A stretch of 64,000 bases of DNA from Streptomyces marispadix (GCF_022524345.1 NZ_JAKWJU010000002.1:186001-250000), one strand, 5' to 3'; shown: positions 53,581-63,570, counted from the stretch's first letter. The notes: generated by a model not told the origin, from the sequence alone. Numbers and translations: made by a program.

Positions 53581-54183
53581 ATGCGCGCGATCGTCGGTCT
53601 GTGGCGCTGGCGCGGCAATCCGCTGTGCCGCCGCAGCGACCGCCGTGAAGCATGGCTGGCACTAGGTGCCATGATCCTTGTGGTGGTCTTGGCACCGCTC
53701 GCCGGGTGGCTCGGAGCCTCCGCGGCACATCAGGCGCTCATGAAGAACGTCGAGGAGCAGAAGCGGGTCCGTCACCAGGTCTGGGCGGTGGCGGAGTCGG
53801 TGCAGGACCGGGCTCCGCTGGACAGCGACCCCGAGTCGGCCGCGCAGCAGCCCGACCGCCGTCATGTGGTCGCCCACTGGGCCGGGCCCGACGGCAGCAG
53901 CCACAAGAACACCGTGACCACGCGGCACGGAGTCCAGCCCGGAGAGCGCTTCCGTATCTGGACCGACGACGACGGCATGGTCATGCCCCGTCCGATGAGC
54001 CCGCAGACCGCGTCCTCGTACGCCGCTCTCGCCGGACTGGCCATCGGGGCGGGCGCCGCAGGCGCCATGGAGGCCGGACGGCGCCTGACGATGCGGCAGT
54101 TGCTGCGCCGCCGGTACGCGGTGTGGGACGCGGAGTGGGCCCGCATCGGCCCCGACTGGGGACGTACCGGCTCCAACAACTGA
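53581..54183 (+). CDS. Rv1733c-like membrane protein
   Basis: A 200-residue protein with a basic N-terminus (LWRWRGNPLCRRSDRREAWL), a first membrane helix (about 27-47), an extracellular domain (about 50-140) containing VVAHWAGPDGSSHKNTV and GERFRIWTDDDGMVMPRP, and a second helix (about 145-163). This is the layout of the Rv1733c family of mycobacteria and Streptomyces. Function is unknown. The start ATG follows a GAGAAGGGGGTGAG purine stretch. The beta-helix/AAA gene lies 310 bases downstream. Confidence 0.85.
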   Translation: MRAIVGLWRWRGNPLCRRSDRREAWLALGAMILVVVLAPLAGWLGASAAHQALMKNVEEQKRVRHQVWAVAESVQDRAPLDSDPESAAQQPDRRHVVAHWAGPDGSSHKNTVTTRHGVQPGERFRIWTDDDGMVMPRPMSPQTASSYAALAGLAIGAGAAGAMEAGRRLTMRQLLRRRYAVWDAEWARIGPDWGRTGSNN

Positions 54184-54493
54184 ACGGCGGGGCACGGCAC
54201 TTGGGCCTTCCCCAACGGGCGGTGACGCGGTCTCCGCCGTGCCCGGAGGCGACCGCTGCCTACCCGTTCTCTGACAGCCGCCGTGCCCGCTTGTGCCCAC
54301 CTTCGGCAGGCGGTTCCGCACACCTGTGCCAACTCCCGCCCGCTGGACGCGCGTAGCAGCGTACGGAGCGTGTCCGTAGTGCGCCCGAAGTGCGGACACG
54401 TGGCCGGACCGATCCCGGCGCACGCTACGGTGGTGCGACTCGGCGCATGTATCAACGCGCCACAGGAACTTCGAGGTTGGGGCACGTCTGTCC
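54184..54493. other. intergenic region with inverted repeat, no gene
   Basis: This 310-base region between the Rv1733c-like gene and the beta-helix/AAA gene contains an 8-bp inverted repeat (annotated separately). TACGGT near 54423 could be a -10 for the downstream gene but lacks a matching -35. No frame looks coding. Confidence 0.4.
54369..54400. other. 8-bp inverted repeat upstream of the beta-helix/AAA gene
   Basis: Arms CGTGTCCG and CGGACACG are separated by 16 bases, about 95 bases upstream of the start. The long loop favours a protein-binding dyad over a terminator. Confidence 0.45.
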
Positions 54494-56971
54494 ATGGCAC
54501 AGGGCTCGGTGCAGGTGACGCAGGCCGGTACGTCGCGCTGGCGGCGCCGCACAGGAGATTACGGCTCGCTCTCGGCCGCCCTGGAGGCCGCCACCGACGG
54601 CGACGTGATCACCGTCTCGCCCGGCACGTACCGCGAGAACCTCGTGCTGGAGCGCACCGTCACCCTGCGCGGCCCCGAGCGTGCCGCCGCGGGCTCCGTA
54701 CGCATCGCCCCCACCGAGGGCGTGGCCCTCACCGTGCGGTCCTCCGCCGTCGTACAGCATCTCCAGATCGAGGCACAGGACGCGGCGTCGCCCGCCGTGC
54801 TCGTCGAGGACGGCGCGGCGGAACTCAACGGGCTGCGGGTGATGGCCCGTTCGGCCTCGGGCATCGAGGTGCGCGGCGGCGCACGGCCCACGGTCCGCCG
54901 CTGCACCGTCGACAATCCGGCCGGCACGGGCGTCACCGTCACCGGGGGCGCGGGCGGCGTCTACGAGGAGTGCGAGGTCGTCTCGGCGGGCCAGTCGGGC
55001 GTATCGGTGCGCGACGGCGCCCATCCGCGGCTGGAGCGCTGCACCGTGCACCACGCCACCGGCGCCGGTCTCTCCCTGCACGGCGAGGGCAGCGCTGCGG
55101 AGGCGGTCGGCTGCGAGGTGTACGAGATCAAGGGCAGCGGCGTGCAGGTCGTCTCGCGTGCCACGGGCCATCTCACCGACTGCCGTGTGCACCGCACCTC
55201 CGCCGACGGTGTCACCCTGGACACCGACGCCGTGCTCACGCTCGCCGACTGCGACATCCACGACGTACCCGAGAACGCCCTCGATCTGCGCTCCCGTTCG
55301 GTGCTGACGCTGACCCGGTCCACGGTGCGGCGCTTCGGCCGCAACGGACTGTCGGTGTGGGACCCGGGCACCCGCGTCGACGCCAACTCCTGCGAGATCC
55401 ACGAGAGTACGGGCGACTATCCGGCGGTGTGGATCAGCGACGGGGCGAGCGCCGTGCTCGACTCGTGCCGCGTGCACACGGTGCCGGACGCCCTGTTCAT
55501 CCTCGACCGCGGTTCGCGTGCCGACGTCATCGACAGCGATCTCTCCCAGGTCCGCGGTACGGCCGTGTCGGTCAGCGACGGTGCCACGGTGGCGCTGGAC
55601 GACTGCCGCATCAGGGACGCCGCGACGGGCGCCTGGTTCCGTGACCACGGCAGCGGGGGCACCCTCGCCAACTGCACGGTCGACGGCGCCGCGACGGGCT
55701 TCATCGTCACCAAGGGAGCCGACCCGGAGATCGACAGGTGCACCGTCACCTCCCCCAGCGAGGCCGGTTTCTACGTCTCGGCGGAGGGCCGCGGCACCTT
55801 CCACGGCTGCCGGGTGAGCGGGTCCCAGGGCTATGGATTCCATGTGATCGACGGCTGCCGTACGACGCTGCGGCGCTGCCGTACCGAGCGATGCACCCGC
55901 GGCGGCTTCGAGTTCGCCGAGAAGGGCCCGGTGGTCGAGGACTGCCGCAGCGACGACACCGCCACCGTCGCGGCGCCGGGCGACTCGGCGGTCACGAAGG
56001 ACGCGGCGGCCGACTCGCAGGCGGGGCAGGGCACTTCGGACGGCAAGGGCACGCCCGGCGCGCTGCTGCCCGCGAAGGCGCCCGCCGCGCAGAAGACCGC
56101 CAAGGCCAAGCAGACCCCGGCGGACGGCGACGGCGGCGCCCAGCCCCCGGCCGAACCGGCACGTCCCGCCAAGGAGGTCCTCGGCGAACTCGACGCGCTG
56201 GTCGGCCTGGAGAGCGTGAAGCGCGAGGTGCGGGCGCTCACCGACATGATCGAGGTGGGGCGCCGCAGGCAGCAGGCGGGGCTCAAGGCGGCGTCGGTGC
56301 GGCGGCATCTCGTCTTCACCGGCTCGCCGGGCACGGGCAAGACCACCGTGGCGCGACTGTACGGCGAGATCCTCCATTCCCTGGGGGTCCTGGAACGCGG
56401 CCACCTGGTGGAGGTCTCCCGCGTCGACCTCGTGGGCGAGCACATCGGCTCGACGGCGATCCGTACGCAGGAGGCCTTCGACCGGGCGCGCGGCGGTGTG
56501 CTCTTCATCGACGAGGCGTACGCCCTCTCCCCCGAGGACGGCGGGCGCGACTTCGGACGTGAGGCCATCGACACGCTGGTGAAGCTCATGGAGGACCACC
56601 GCGAGGAGGTCGTGGTGATCGCCGCCGGCTACACCACGGAGATGCAGCGCTTCCTCGCCGTCAACCCCGGTGTGGCGTCCCGCTTTTCACGCACCATCAC
56701 CTTCGGCGACTACTCGCCGCGCGAACTGCTGCGGATCGTGGAGCAGCAGGCCGAGGAGCACGAGTACCAGCTCGGCGAGGAGGCGACGGAGGCGCTGCTG
56801 AAGCACTTCACCGAGCTGCCCAAGGGGCCCTCGTTCGGCAACGGCCGTACTGCGCGGCAGACGTTCGAGTCCATGGTCGAGCGGCACGCGGGCCGGGTGG
56901 CGCAGCTTCCCGAGCCGAGCACCGAGGACCTCACCCTCCTCTACGCGGACGACCTGCCGGGGCCCGTCTAG
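54494..56971 (+). CDS. parallel beta-helix protein fused to CbxX/EccA-type AAA ATPase
   Basis: An 825-residue fusion. Residues about 15-490 form a right-handed parallel beta-helix with many roughly 23-residue rungs (ISDGASAVLDSCRVHTVPDA, VSDGATVALDDCRIRDAATG), rich in Cys at equivalent places. A Lys/Ala/Pro linker (about 495-570) follows. The C-terminal AAA domain carries ELDALVGLESVKREVRAL, Walker A GSPGTGKTT (610-618), Walker B VLFIDEAYALSPEDGG (near 668), and VASRFSRTITF as arginine-finger region. AAA domains of this kind occur in rubisco activase CbxX and ESX EccA. No ESX genes are adjacent. No signal peptide is visible, so it probably acts in the cytoplasm. Confidence 0.9.
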   Translation: MAQGSVQVTQAGTSRWRRRTGDYGSLSAALEAATDGDVITVSPGTYRENLVLERTVTLRGPERAAAGSVRIAPTEGVALTVRSSAVVQHLQIEAQDAASPAVLVEDGAAELNGLRVMARSASGIEVRGGARPTVRRCTVDNPAGTGVTVTGGAGGVYEECEVVSAGQSGVSVRDGAHPRLERCTVHHATGAGLSLHGEGSAAEAVGCEVYEIKGSGVQVVSRATGHLTDCRVHRTSADGVTLDTDAVLTLADCDIHDVPENALDLRSRSVLTLTRSTVRRFGRNGLSVWDPGTRVDANSCEIHESTGDYPAVWISDGASAVLDSCRVHTVPDALFILDRGSRADVIDSDLSQVRGTAVSVSDGATVALDDCRIRDAATGAWFRDHGSGGTLANCTVDGAATGFIVTKGADPEIDRCTVTSPSEAGFYVSAEGRGTFHGCRVSGSQGYGFHVIDGCRTTLRRCRTERCTRGGFEFAEKGPVVEDCRSDDTATVAAPGDSAVTKDAAADSQAGQGTSDGKGTPGALLPAKAPAAQKTAKAKQTPADGDGGAQPPAEPARPAKEVLGELDALVGLESVKREVRALTDMIEVGRRRQQAGLKAASVRRHLVFTGSPGTGKTTVARLYGEILHSLGVLERGHLVEVSRVDLVGEHIGSTAIRTQEAFDRARGGVLFIDEAYALSPEDGGRDFGREAIDTLVKLMEDHREEVVVIAAGYTTEMQRFLAVNPGVASRFSRTITFGDYSPRELLRIVEQQAEEHEYQLGEEATEALLKHFTELPKGPSFGNGRTARQTFESMVERHAGRVAQLPEPSTEDLTLLYADDLPGPV

Positions 56972-57062
56972 CCCGGACCGGTCTCGGGCCGTCCAGTCCA
57001 GACCGGTCTCGGGCCCTCCAGCCCGGACCGGGTGCGTCAAGCCAAGACCGATCTCGGGTCCG
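56972..57062. repeat. degenerate tandem repeat between convergent genes
   Basis: Four diverged copies of a unit of about 20-27 bases (core GACCGGTCTCGGGCC then TCCAG) fill the whole gap between the beta-helix/AAA stop and the membrane hydrolase stop. Each unit is itself partly self-complementary and may act as a weak terminator. Confidence 0.65.
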
Positions 57063-59674
57063 TCAGGTCTCCGCGCCCTCGTCGGCGGCGTCCGAAGTCC
57101 TCGCGGAGTCCCCGGAGTCGGCGGTGTTCGCGGCACCTTCTTCGCCGCCCGCACTCTCGCCCGCCGCCTGCGGAGGGACGACCGGCCGCGGGCCGGGCCG
57201 CAGCTCCAAGTCGGCGTCCGCGGACGCGGATGCGCCCGGTGAGTCGTCCCGTGCGGTGCCCTCCTCCGGTGGCGTGCCGTCCCCAGTGCCGCCCGTCCCC
57301 GGCTCCCGCCGCGGCGGCGCAGCCTGATCAGCAGCCGGTCCCGCTCCTCGTCGAAGACGGGGTCGGCCTGGTACTCGCCGTGCCCCAGAATCGGCGCGGG
57401 CAGGGGGTGTCGGAGGGTGCGGCCGTATTCGAGGGGGTCGATCAGCGGTCCCCGGTCGACGTCGGTGCCGCAGTCGATGCGCACCGGCCCGCCGATGGGA
57501 TCGGTCAGACGCCACAGATTGCGCCAGCAGTCCACCTGACGGTGGAGGTCGTGGAGCTGGCGAGGGCCGAAGTAGGCGGGGAACCAGCGCCCGTAGAGGC
57601 GTTCCAGCGGAGAGCCGTACGTCAGCAGCGCGACCTGTCCGCGGGTGCGGCGGTCGAGGTGCCATACGGCCGCGGCGGCCAGCACACTGCCCTGGGAGTG
57701 CCCGGAGATCACCAGGCGCCCATGGGTCTGCTCGGTCCAAGTGGCCATCCGCCAGGCCAGATCGGGCACCGCGCGTTCCGCGTAGCAGGGCGGGGAGAAG
57801 GGGTGTGCGGCGCGGGGCCAGAAGGTGCCGACGTCCCAGAGAATCCCTATGGTGCGCCGAGCCGACGGGTCGCGGTAGGCACGTCGTCCCCATGTGATGA
57901 ACAGGACGAACGCGAGGCCCACCAGCCAGGAGCCCAGCACCTGGACGGTGTCCGCGAAACCGTCGACCACGGCGGGCTGTCCGTCGGCGGCACGCCCCGG
58001 CACCTCGCCCGTGAGCCATGTGCCCACCAGCACGGCTCCGCCGAGGAGGAGCGTTATCGCGGCGACGGCGCCCACCAGCCACGGCGCGGCGTCGGTGAGG
58101 GCGGCACGCCCTATGACGCCGGCGATGCGGCGCGAGCGCGACGGATCGGGAAGGGCCCCGGGGTAGCCGCGTTCCACGTCGTCCGTCAACGACCGGCTGC
58201 GGCGGGAGACTTGGAGCAGGAACCAGGCCGTCAGCGCCAGCAGCGTCCCCAGCAGTACGGGTACGGCCGAGGACTGCCAGGTCAGCAGCGTCGGCGGGCC
58301 CTTGATCAGCCCGTTGCCCATGCCGGGTGTGCCGGGACCGTCGAGCCAGTCGCCGACGCGCTGCGTCACACCGCCGGACATCACGCCGCCCAGCGCGCAC
58401 GCCAGCATCGCCACCGACGCCGAGCCCAGGCCCTTGAGCGCCGTACGGGCCGCGGGCCGCCGTCGGTGGAGGACGGTGCCCACCATGCCCATCGCCGCCA
58501 CCAGCACGCCCTGCCCGACGGCGAGCACACCGAACGTCTCGTCACCTGGCAGCTCGCCGCCGTGGGAGACCCAGCCGGGGCGCGACCAGGCGGCGTGCAC
58601 GACGGCCAGCAGCAGCACGCCGACGGAGACGCCTGGCAGCGCGCGCACCGTGAACTCGTCGACCACGTCGTCCGGTTCGCGCTCCTTGCGGCCCCGGCGG
58701 CACACCACGTAGAGCACCCACACCGCACACGCCACGAGCGCGATCTCGGTCGCCCAGCCCACGGCGTCGAGCACCGCGCTGCCGCCGGGCTTGCGGTCGT
58801 AGCGGGTGGTGGCGGCGGCCACGGCGGCCGCGACGGTGAGAAACCCGGCGGCGGTGTGGGCGGCACGCAGCCGTGCCACGAGCCGCTTGCCGTACCAGAA
58901 GCCCGGCAGGCACAGCGCCGGGCGATTGCGCGCCTCGCGGTCGTACTCGTCGACGGGGCGCCGCAGCGGCGGCTGTGACTCATACGCCGCCCATGTGCGG
59001 TGTGAGAGCCACCACAGCAGCAGCGTCAGCGCGGCGGGCACCACCGCGGCGAGCGCCAGCCTCCGGCCGGGCTGGCTCCACCAGCCGCCCCCGCCGGAGG
59101 GGCCCTGGGCCATGAACGACAGCCACGAGTGCTCGGCGGCGCAGCCCGCCGATCCGGCGCACTGCCAGGCCACGAGGTCCAGGGCGACCTCGCATGCGGC
59201 GGCGACCAGCAGCACCGTGAGGCTGAGCGCGACGAGACGCACCAGCACGCCGTGCAGGCGGGCCGACATCAGCCGGGGCCCGTGGTCGGCGGGACGCATC
59301 CAGTGCGCGAGGTTGGCGACCATGAACGGCAGCAGGATCAGCCACAGCGCGCGGGCGCCGTTGCCGGAGGTCAGGTTGGACCAGGAGTACGCCTCGGCGA
59401 CCGGCTTGTCGGTGTAGTCCTGCGGCCGTGCCTCGGCGTCGACGTCCTCGGTGCGCCGGTAGACGGCGGCGGTGTCGTCGCCGGTGACGCGTTCGATGCG
59501 CGGATCGCCCAGCATCTCCTGCGGTGTCGTGCCGCCGACGCCGTGCACGAGGAGTTCGAGATTGAGACCTGGCGGGGGCTCAACTCCCGACTCGCCCGGG
59601 GTCGTTCGGGCGACCTCCAGCGCCTCGGCCCCGTCCGTTCCCTGCTGCCCCGCGCCGTACTCGGCCTTCTGCAA
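57063..59674 (-). CDS. polytopic membrane protein with serine hydrolase domain; 3' frameshift
   Basis: An integral membrane protein of about 870 residues. The N-terminal LNLELLVHGVGGTTPQEMLG resembles a lipase start. About ten hydrophobic segments follow to residue 640. A hydrolase elbow GRLVISGHSQGSVLA (Ser about 657) sits in a C-terminal alpha/beta domain ending HGEYQADPVFDEERDRLLIR. Near 57312 the frame changes: the 5' frame has no stop until inside the neighbouring gene, whereas the next frame gives an acidic tail (ADADLELRPGPRPVVPPQAA) ending in TGA at 57063 with normal codon use. A missing base or two extra in the GCGGCGG run explains this. TTG at 59674 follows GGGGGAGCGGAG. Substrate unknown. 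Confidence 0.78.
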
Positions 59675-59949
59675 TTCTCCGCTCCCCCGAAGTGTTGCGT
59701 GCTTCTGCCGCCGTTGCCGCCGTCCATCCAGCATCCTGCCCGCGGGCGGCGGGCACAGCCCGTCCACACACAAGCCACGCGAAATCGTGACGTGCGCTGC
59801 CACCCTTTACGGATGGGAGGATGAACCGACAATGAGGCGGCGACGCGCTTGCGCGGCCGGCGCAGGCCGAAGCAGTACGGGCCGAGGACGTACGGGCCGA
59901 AGCGCGCACGGCGCGGTCATACGCACGGGACGAAAGGACGGCGGCCACG

Positions 59950-60816
59950 GTGAACATGCCGGGCGACAACCAGAATCTGCTCGCGGAGCAGCGCCGGGCG
60001 CTCATCCTGGAGGAGCTGCGCGAACGCGGCGGTGTCCGCGTCAACGAACTGACGCGCAAGCTCCTCGTCTCCGATATGACGGTGCGCCGCGATCTCGACG
60101 TGCTGTCCCGCCGGGGCGCCCTGGAGAAGGTCCACGGCGGTGCGGTGCCCCTCGCGGACGCCAGCACTCACGAACCGGGTTTCGAGGCGAAGTCGTCGCT
60201 GGAGCGGTCCGCGAAGGAGGAGATCGCCCGTGCCGCGGCCGCGATGGCGAAGCCGGGCAGCGCCATCGCGCTGTCGGGCGGTACGACGACCTACGCGCTG
60301 GCCCAGCATCTCACCGAGGTGCCGGACCTCACGGTGGTCACCAACTCGGTGCGGGTCGCCGACGTCTTCCACGCCGCGAGCCGCCGCGCGGGCAACGGCA
60401 CGCACGCCGGGACGGCGACCGTCGTCCTCACCGGCGGCGTCCGCACACCGTCGGACTCGCTGGTCGGCCCCGTCGCCGACGCGGCGATCCGCACGCTCCA
60501 CTTCGACGTGCTCTTCCTCGGCGTACACGGCATATCGACGGAGGCGGGGCTCTCGACGCCCAACCTGGCGGAAGCGGAGACGAACCGGCACTTCGTCGGC
60601 TCCGCGCGGCGCGTGGTCGTCGTCGCGGACCACACCAAGTGGGGGACGGTCGGGCTCAGTTCGTTCGCGTCGCTGGAGGACGTCGGCACGCTCGTCACCG
60701 ACGGCGGACTCCCGCAGGGCGCCCGCGAGCGGATCCGCGAGCACATCAGGGAGCTGGTGGTCGCGGGCGGGCCGGAGGAGGCGGCCCCCGACGGAAGGGC
60801 CGCGGACGGCGCCTAG
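59950..60816 (+). CDS. DeoR/GlpR-family transcriptional regulator
   Basis: A 288-residue sugar-metabolism repressor. The N-terminal winged helix contains RRALILEELRERGGVRVNEL and VSDMTVRRDLDVLSRRGALE followed by KVHGGAV, the DeoR signature. The effector domain (about 90-260) is of the ribose-isomerase-like fold (AIALSGGTTTYALAQHL, VLTGGVRTPSDSLVGP, VVVADHTKWG). The effector would be a sugar phosphate. No sugar operon is adjacent on this strand, so the target is unknown. GTG at 59950 and ATG at 59956 are both possible starts. Confidence 0.92.
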   Translation: MNMPGDNQNLLAEQRRALILEELRERGGVRVNELTRKLLVSDMTVRRDLDVLSRRGALEKVHGGAVPLADASTHEPGFEAKSSLERSAKEEIARAAAAMAKPGSAIALSGGTTTYALAQHLTEVPDLTVVTNSVRVADVFHAASRRAGNGTHAGTATVVLTGGVRTPSDSLVGPVADAAIRTLHFDVLFLGVHGISTEAGLSTPNLAEAETNRHFVGSARRVVVVADHTKWGTVGLSSFASLEDVGTLVTDGGLPQGARERIREHIRELVVAGGPEEAAPDGRAADGA

Positions 60817-60835
60817 GCCGCCGGGGCGGAGGCCG

Positions 60836-60861
60836 GGGCCGGACGGGAGCCCGGTCGGCCC
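60836..60861. terminator. terminator between convergent deoR-type and PLP-enzyme genes
   Basis: Outer arms GGGCCG/CGGCCC and inner CGGG/CCCG are separated by a small symmetric internal loop. The hairpin lies just after the DeoR stop and before the convergent stop at 60864, so it may serve both. Confidence 0.6.
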
Positions 60862-60863
60862 GG

Positions 60864-62054
60864 TCAGCCCGTCCAGTCGCCCGTCGCGAGGAACGTGCTC
60901 AGGGTCAGGCTGTACGGCTCGATGTCCAGGCCCTGCGCGGCGAGCCAGTCGTCGGAGTAGTACTTGTCCAGATAGCGCTCGCCCGGGTCGCACAGCAGCG
61001 TGACCACGCTGCCCGTACGCCCCTGTGCGTACATCTCGGAGACGATCTTCATCGCGCTCCACAGCCCGGTCCCGGTGGAGCCGCCCGCGCGCCGCCCGGT
61101 GGCACGCTCCAGCGCCCGCACCGCGGCGACCGCGGCGGCGTCGGGGACCTTCATCATCCGGTCCACGGCCGACGGCAGGAAGCTGGGCTCCATGCGGGGG
61201 CGGCCGATGCCCTCGATGCGTGAACTGCCGTCGCTGGAGGCGTCGTTGTCGCCGCTGAGCCAGCCGTCGAAGAAACAGGAGTTCTCGGGGTCGGGCACGC
61301 ATACGCGGGTGTCGTACTGCATGTAGTGCACGTAGCGGGCGATGGTCGCGGAGGTGCCGCCGGTGCCCGCGGTGGCCACGATCCACGCCGGTTCCGGGAA
61401 GCGTTCGAGCCTCATCTGCTCGTAGACGGACTCGGCGATGTTGTTGTTGCCGCGCCAGTCGGTCGCGCGCTCTGCGTAGGTGAACTGGTCCATGTAGTGG
61501 CCCCCGGACTCGGCCGCGAGTGCGGCCGAGACCTCGTACACCGTGCGCGGATCGTCGACGAGATGGCACCGGCCGCCGTGGAACTCGATGAGCCTGGTCT
61601 TCTCCCGGCTCGTCGTGCGCGGCATCACCGCGATGAAGGGCACCCCGATCAGCTTTGCGAAGTACGCCTCGCTCACGGCGGTGGAACCGGAGGACGCCTC
61701 GATGACGGGCTTGCCGGGGCGGACCCAGCCGTTGCACAGACCGTAGAGGAACAGCGAGCGGGCGAGGCGGTGCTTGAGGCTGCCCGTGGGGTGCGTGGAC
61801 TCGTCCTTGAGATACAGGTCGACGCCCCACTGCTCGGGCAGCGGAAACGACAGCAGATGGGTGTCGGCGCTCCGGTTGCTATCGGCCTGCACCTTGCGTA
61901 CGGCTTCCTTCAGCCACGCCCGGTATTCCGGATCGCTGCGGTCGACGTCGAGGGTGGCCGTGCCGTGCGGCGGGGCGGCAAGGGGGGTGCCGGCGACGGC
62001 GCCGCCCGGGGGCTCCTGGGCCGGTTGTCCGGTTGTGCTCACACGACCGATCAT
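60864..62054 (-). CDS. PLP-dependent cysteine synthase/desulfhydrase (Cds1-like)
   Basis: A 396-residue fold-type II PLP enzyme. [20 protein letters not shown] has the PLP Lys-94, [20 protein letters not shown] is the substrate loop, [20 protein letters not shown] and [20 protein letters not shown] follow (phosphate loop), and [16 protein letters not shown]. These match the Cds1-type proteins known from mycobacteria as cysteine desulfhydrases, annotated elsewhere as cysteine synthase family. It probably releases sulfide, pyruvate and ammonia from L-cysteine. ATG at 62054 is preceded by AGAGGG, which can pair with an upstream CCCTCT. Confidence 0.88.
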   Translation of the reverse strand: MIGRVSTTGQPAQEPPGGAVAGTPLAAPPHGTATLDVDRSDPEYRAWLKEAVRKVQADSNRSADTHLLSFPLPEQWGVDLYLKDESTHPTGSLKHRLARSLFLYGLCNGWVRPGKPVIEASSGSTAVSEAYFAKLIGVPFIAVMPRTTSREKTRLIEFHGGRCHLVDDPRTVYEVSAALAAESGGHYMDQFTYAERATDWRGNNNIAESVYEQMRLERFPEPAWIVATAGTGGTSATIARYVHYMQYDTRVCVPDPENSCFFDGWLSGDNDASSDGSSRIEGIGRPRMEPSFLPSAVDRMMKVPDAAAVAAVRALERATGRRAGGSTGTGLWSAMKIVSEMYAQGRTGSVVTLLCDPGERYLDKYYSDDWLAAQGLDIEPYSLTLSTFLATGDWTG

Positions 62055-62061
62055 AAAAGGG

Positions 62062-62105
62062 CCCTCTGGTGGAGCCCGCGGGTTGCGGGCACACTTCCAA
62101 GAGGG
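62062..62105 (-). promoter_or_regulatory. hairpin that sequesters the ribosome site of the cysteine enzyme gene
   Basis: On the minus strand CCCTCT (62100-62105) is complementary to the AGAGGG ribosome site (62062-62067), and TTGGA/TCCACCA and GCCCGC/GCGGGC (62074-62090) pair inside. The stem would hide the ribosome site seven bases before the ATG, provided that transcription starts upstream of 62105. Translation control by sulfur status is inference. Confidence 0.5.
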
Positions 62106-62161
62106 TATGGGGCGGCCGGCCCGGGGGCACCCGGGGCCGCGAGGACTGGTGGGAGGCAATC

Positions 62162-62473
62162 GTGGCGGAGCCGGAGTACGACGCGGGCGGGGTCCGAATA
62201 CGGCGGATGCTCCGTTCACTCACACGTGCGGGTCATGTCCTTGTGCGGGACGGGCAGTTGGTGCTGATGACCAGCTACGGCAGCGAGATCGACAGCGCTC
62301 CGGTCGACAAGGTCCGCATCAGCGGCTACGGCATGCCGGACAGCGCGCTGGCGACCCTCGGCGGTACGCGCTATGTGCTCCAGTTCGGCCTGGGCCGCCG
62401 TGCGGGCCTGCTGAACGCGGTACGCACGGCGCGTGCCAAGGCCGCCGCCGAGCGGGGAGTGCTCGGCACCTGA
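62162..62473 (+). CDS. small conserved-type protein, function unknown
   Basis: A 103-residue protein starting [20 protein letters not shown] with GTG behind GGGAGGC. It contains a compact beta-rich part ([30 protein letters not shown]) and a helical basic end ([17 protein letters not shown]). There is no signal or membrane segment. It is divergent from the PLP enzyme with only 107 bases between. Confidence 0.78.
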   Translation: MAEPEYDAGGVRIRRMLRSLTRAGHVLVRDGQLVLMTSYGSEIDSAPVDKVRISGYGMPDSALATLGGTRYVLQFGLGRRAGLLNAVRTARAKAAAERGVLGT

Positions 62474-62632
62474 GGGCCGGTGGCCGGGCGACGGCCGGTC
62501 GCGCGTACCTGCTCGCGTTGCGGGACATCAGGCACCGTTTCATCCTGAGCGTGTGTCTTTCCTCACATATGTCTCGCAGGTTGCGCAGGTACCGGTCCGC
62601 TCCCTGATCGCACGAGCCGGGGAGCCGCTGCC

Positions 62633-63334
62633 ATGACCGCCCGTACCACGGGGAGGTCGCGCACCCACTGCGCGGTCGAGTTCCAGGCGCTGCCCTCACG
62701 GATCGGGCAGGTGCGCCGGATCGTCGCCGCGCAGCTGCGCTACTGGCGGCTGGAGCCGCTCATCGACGCGGCCGCGCTCGGTGTGACCGAGCTGCTCACC
62801 AACGTCCACAGGCACACCGGCTCCGACAAGCACTGCACCGTGGAGATCGTCTTCCGCAGGGACCATCTGACGGTGTCCGTACGGGATCACGACCCGCGTC
62901 TGCCACGGGTGCGCTCCGCCGAGCCGTCCGCGACCAACGGGCGCGGGCTCGCGCTCATCGCAGCCGTCAGCGCGAGCTGGGGCATGCGGGCGCAGAACGA
63001 CGGCTCCGGGAAGGTCGTCTGGTTCACGCTGCCCGTCGCGCTGGGCACGCCCCCGCCGCGTGCGGGGGGAGGTGCGTCGGCGGCGTCCGGCGAGGCCGGG
63101 GTGCCCGCGCTCGCGGGCGCGGCCGGTACGGCGACGAGCGCGGGCACGGGCACGAGCGCGGGCACGGGTACGGGCTCTGGTCCCGGGTCTGGTCCCGGGG
63201 CTGGTCCCGGCGGCGGCGCGATGGACTTCACGGCCGAAGGGGTGCCCGGCACGGTGTCCCAGGGCCAGGTCGTCACAGGGCCGGGTGTGGCCGGGCCAGG
63301 CATGACCGGACCCGGCATCACGGGTCTGGCGTAA
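62633..63334 (+). CDS. RsbW-like ATP-binding (anti-sigma type) protein
   Basis: A 233-residue protein of the HATPase_c_2 group. The ATPase domain spans about 10-140: RIVAAQLRYWRLEPLIDAAA, VTELLTNVHRHTG (N-box), VSVRDHDPRLPRV (G1), and TNGRGLALIAAVSASWG (G2). A long Gly/Ala/Thr/Pro tail (about 145-233) is low-complexity and unlike the typical short RsbW. Such proteins control sigma factors or anti-anti-sigma proteins by kinase activity. No sigma or antagonist gene is adjacent. Its stop codon lies in a 14-bp tandem repeat. Confidence 0.87.
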   Translation: MTARTTGRSRTHCAVEFQALPSRIGQVRRIVAAQLRYWRLEPLIDAAALGVTELLTNVHRHTGSDKHCTVEIVFRRDHLTVSVRDHDPRLPRVRSAEPSATNGRGLALIAAVSASWGMRAQNDGSGKVVWFTLPVALGTPPPRAGGGASAASGEAGVPALAGAAGTATSAGTGTSAGTGTGSGPGSGPGAGPGGGAMDFTAEGVPGTVSQGQVVTGPGVAGPGMTGPGITGLA

Positions 63335-63376
63335 CGGGTCTGGCATCACGGGTCTGGCGTAGCGGGTCTGGCGTAA
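63321..63376. repeat. four 14-bp tandem repeats overlapping a stop codon
   Basis: CGGGTCTGGCGTAA is repeated four times (two copies differ at the end: CATCA and GTAG). The TAA ending the anti-sigma-type gene is in the first copy. The unit of 14 shifts the frame in each copy. Confidence 0.85.
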
Positions 63377-63570
63377 CGGGGCCGCGCTCTCGCCGATGCC
63401 GGGTCCATGCCGCCGAGCCCACTCGGCCGCAGCGAACTCGCCCCGTCCGCCTGCGAGTTGGAGAGCGGACGGCCCAGGACGTGCGAGGACGGCGCACGGG
63501 CGGCTGCCGTACCCGCCCACGCACGGCAGCCCGCTCACACGCCGTCCCCACCGCCTCGCACGGACCGCGC

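Noticed and set aside
54494..56971. Type VII (ESX) secretion locus
   Set aside because: The AAA domain is EccA-like, but no EccB-EccE, mycosin or WXG100 genes are adjacent.
56687..57062. Continuation of the membrane hydrolase frame into the AAA gene
   Set aside because: It runs antisense through the end of a well-defined gene and encodes Arg-rich sequence; the alternative frame has proper codon use and stops at 57063.
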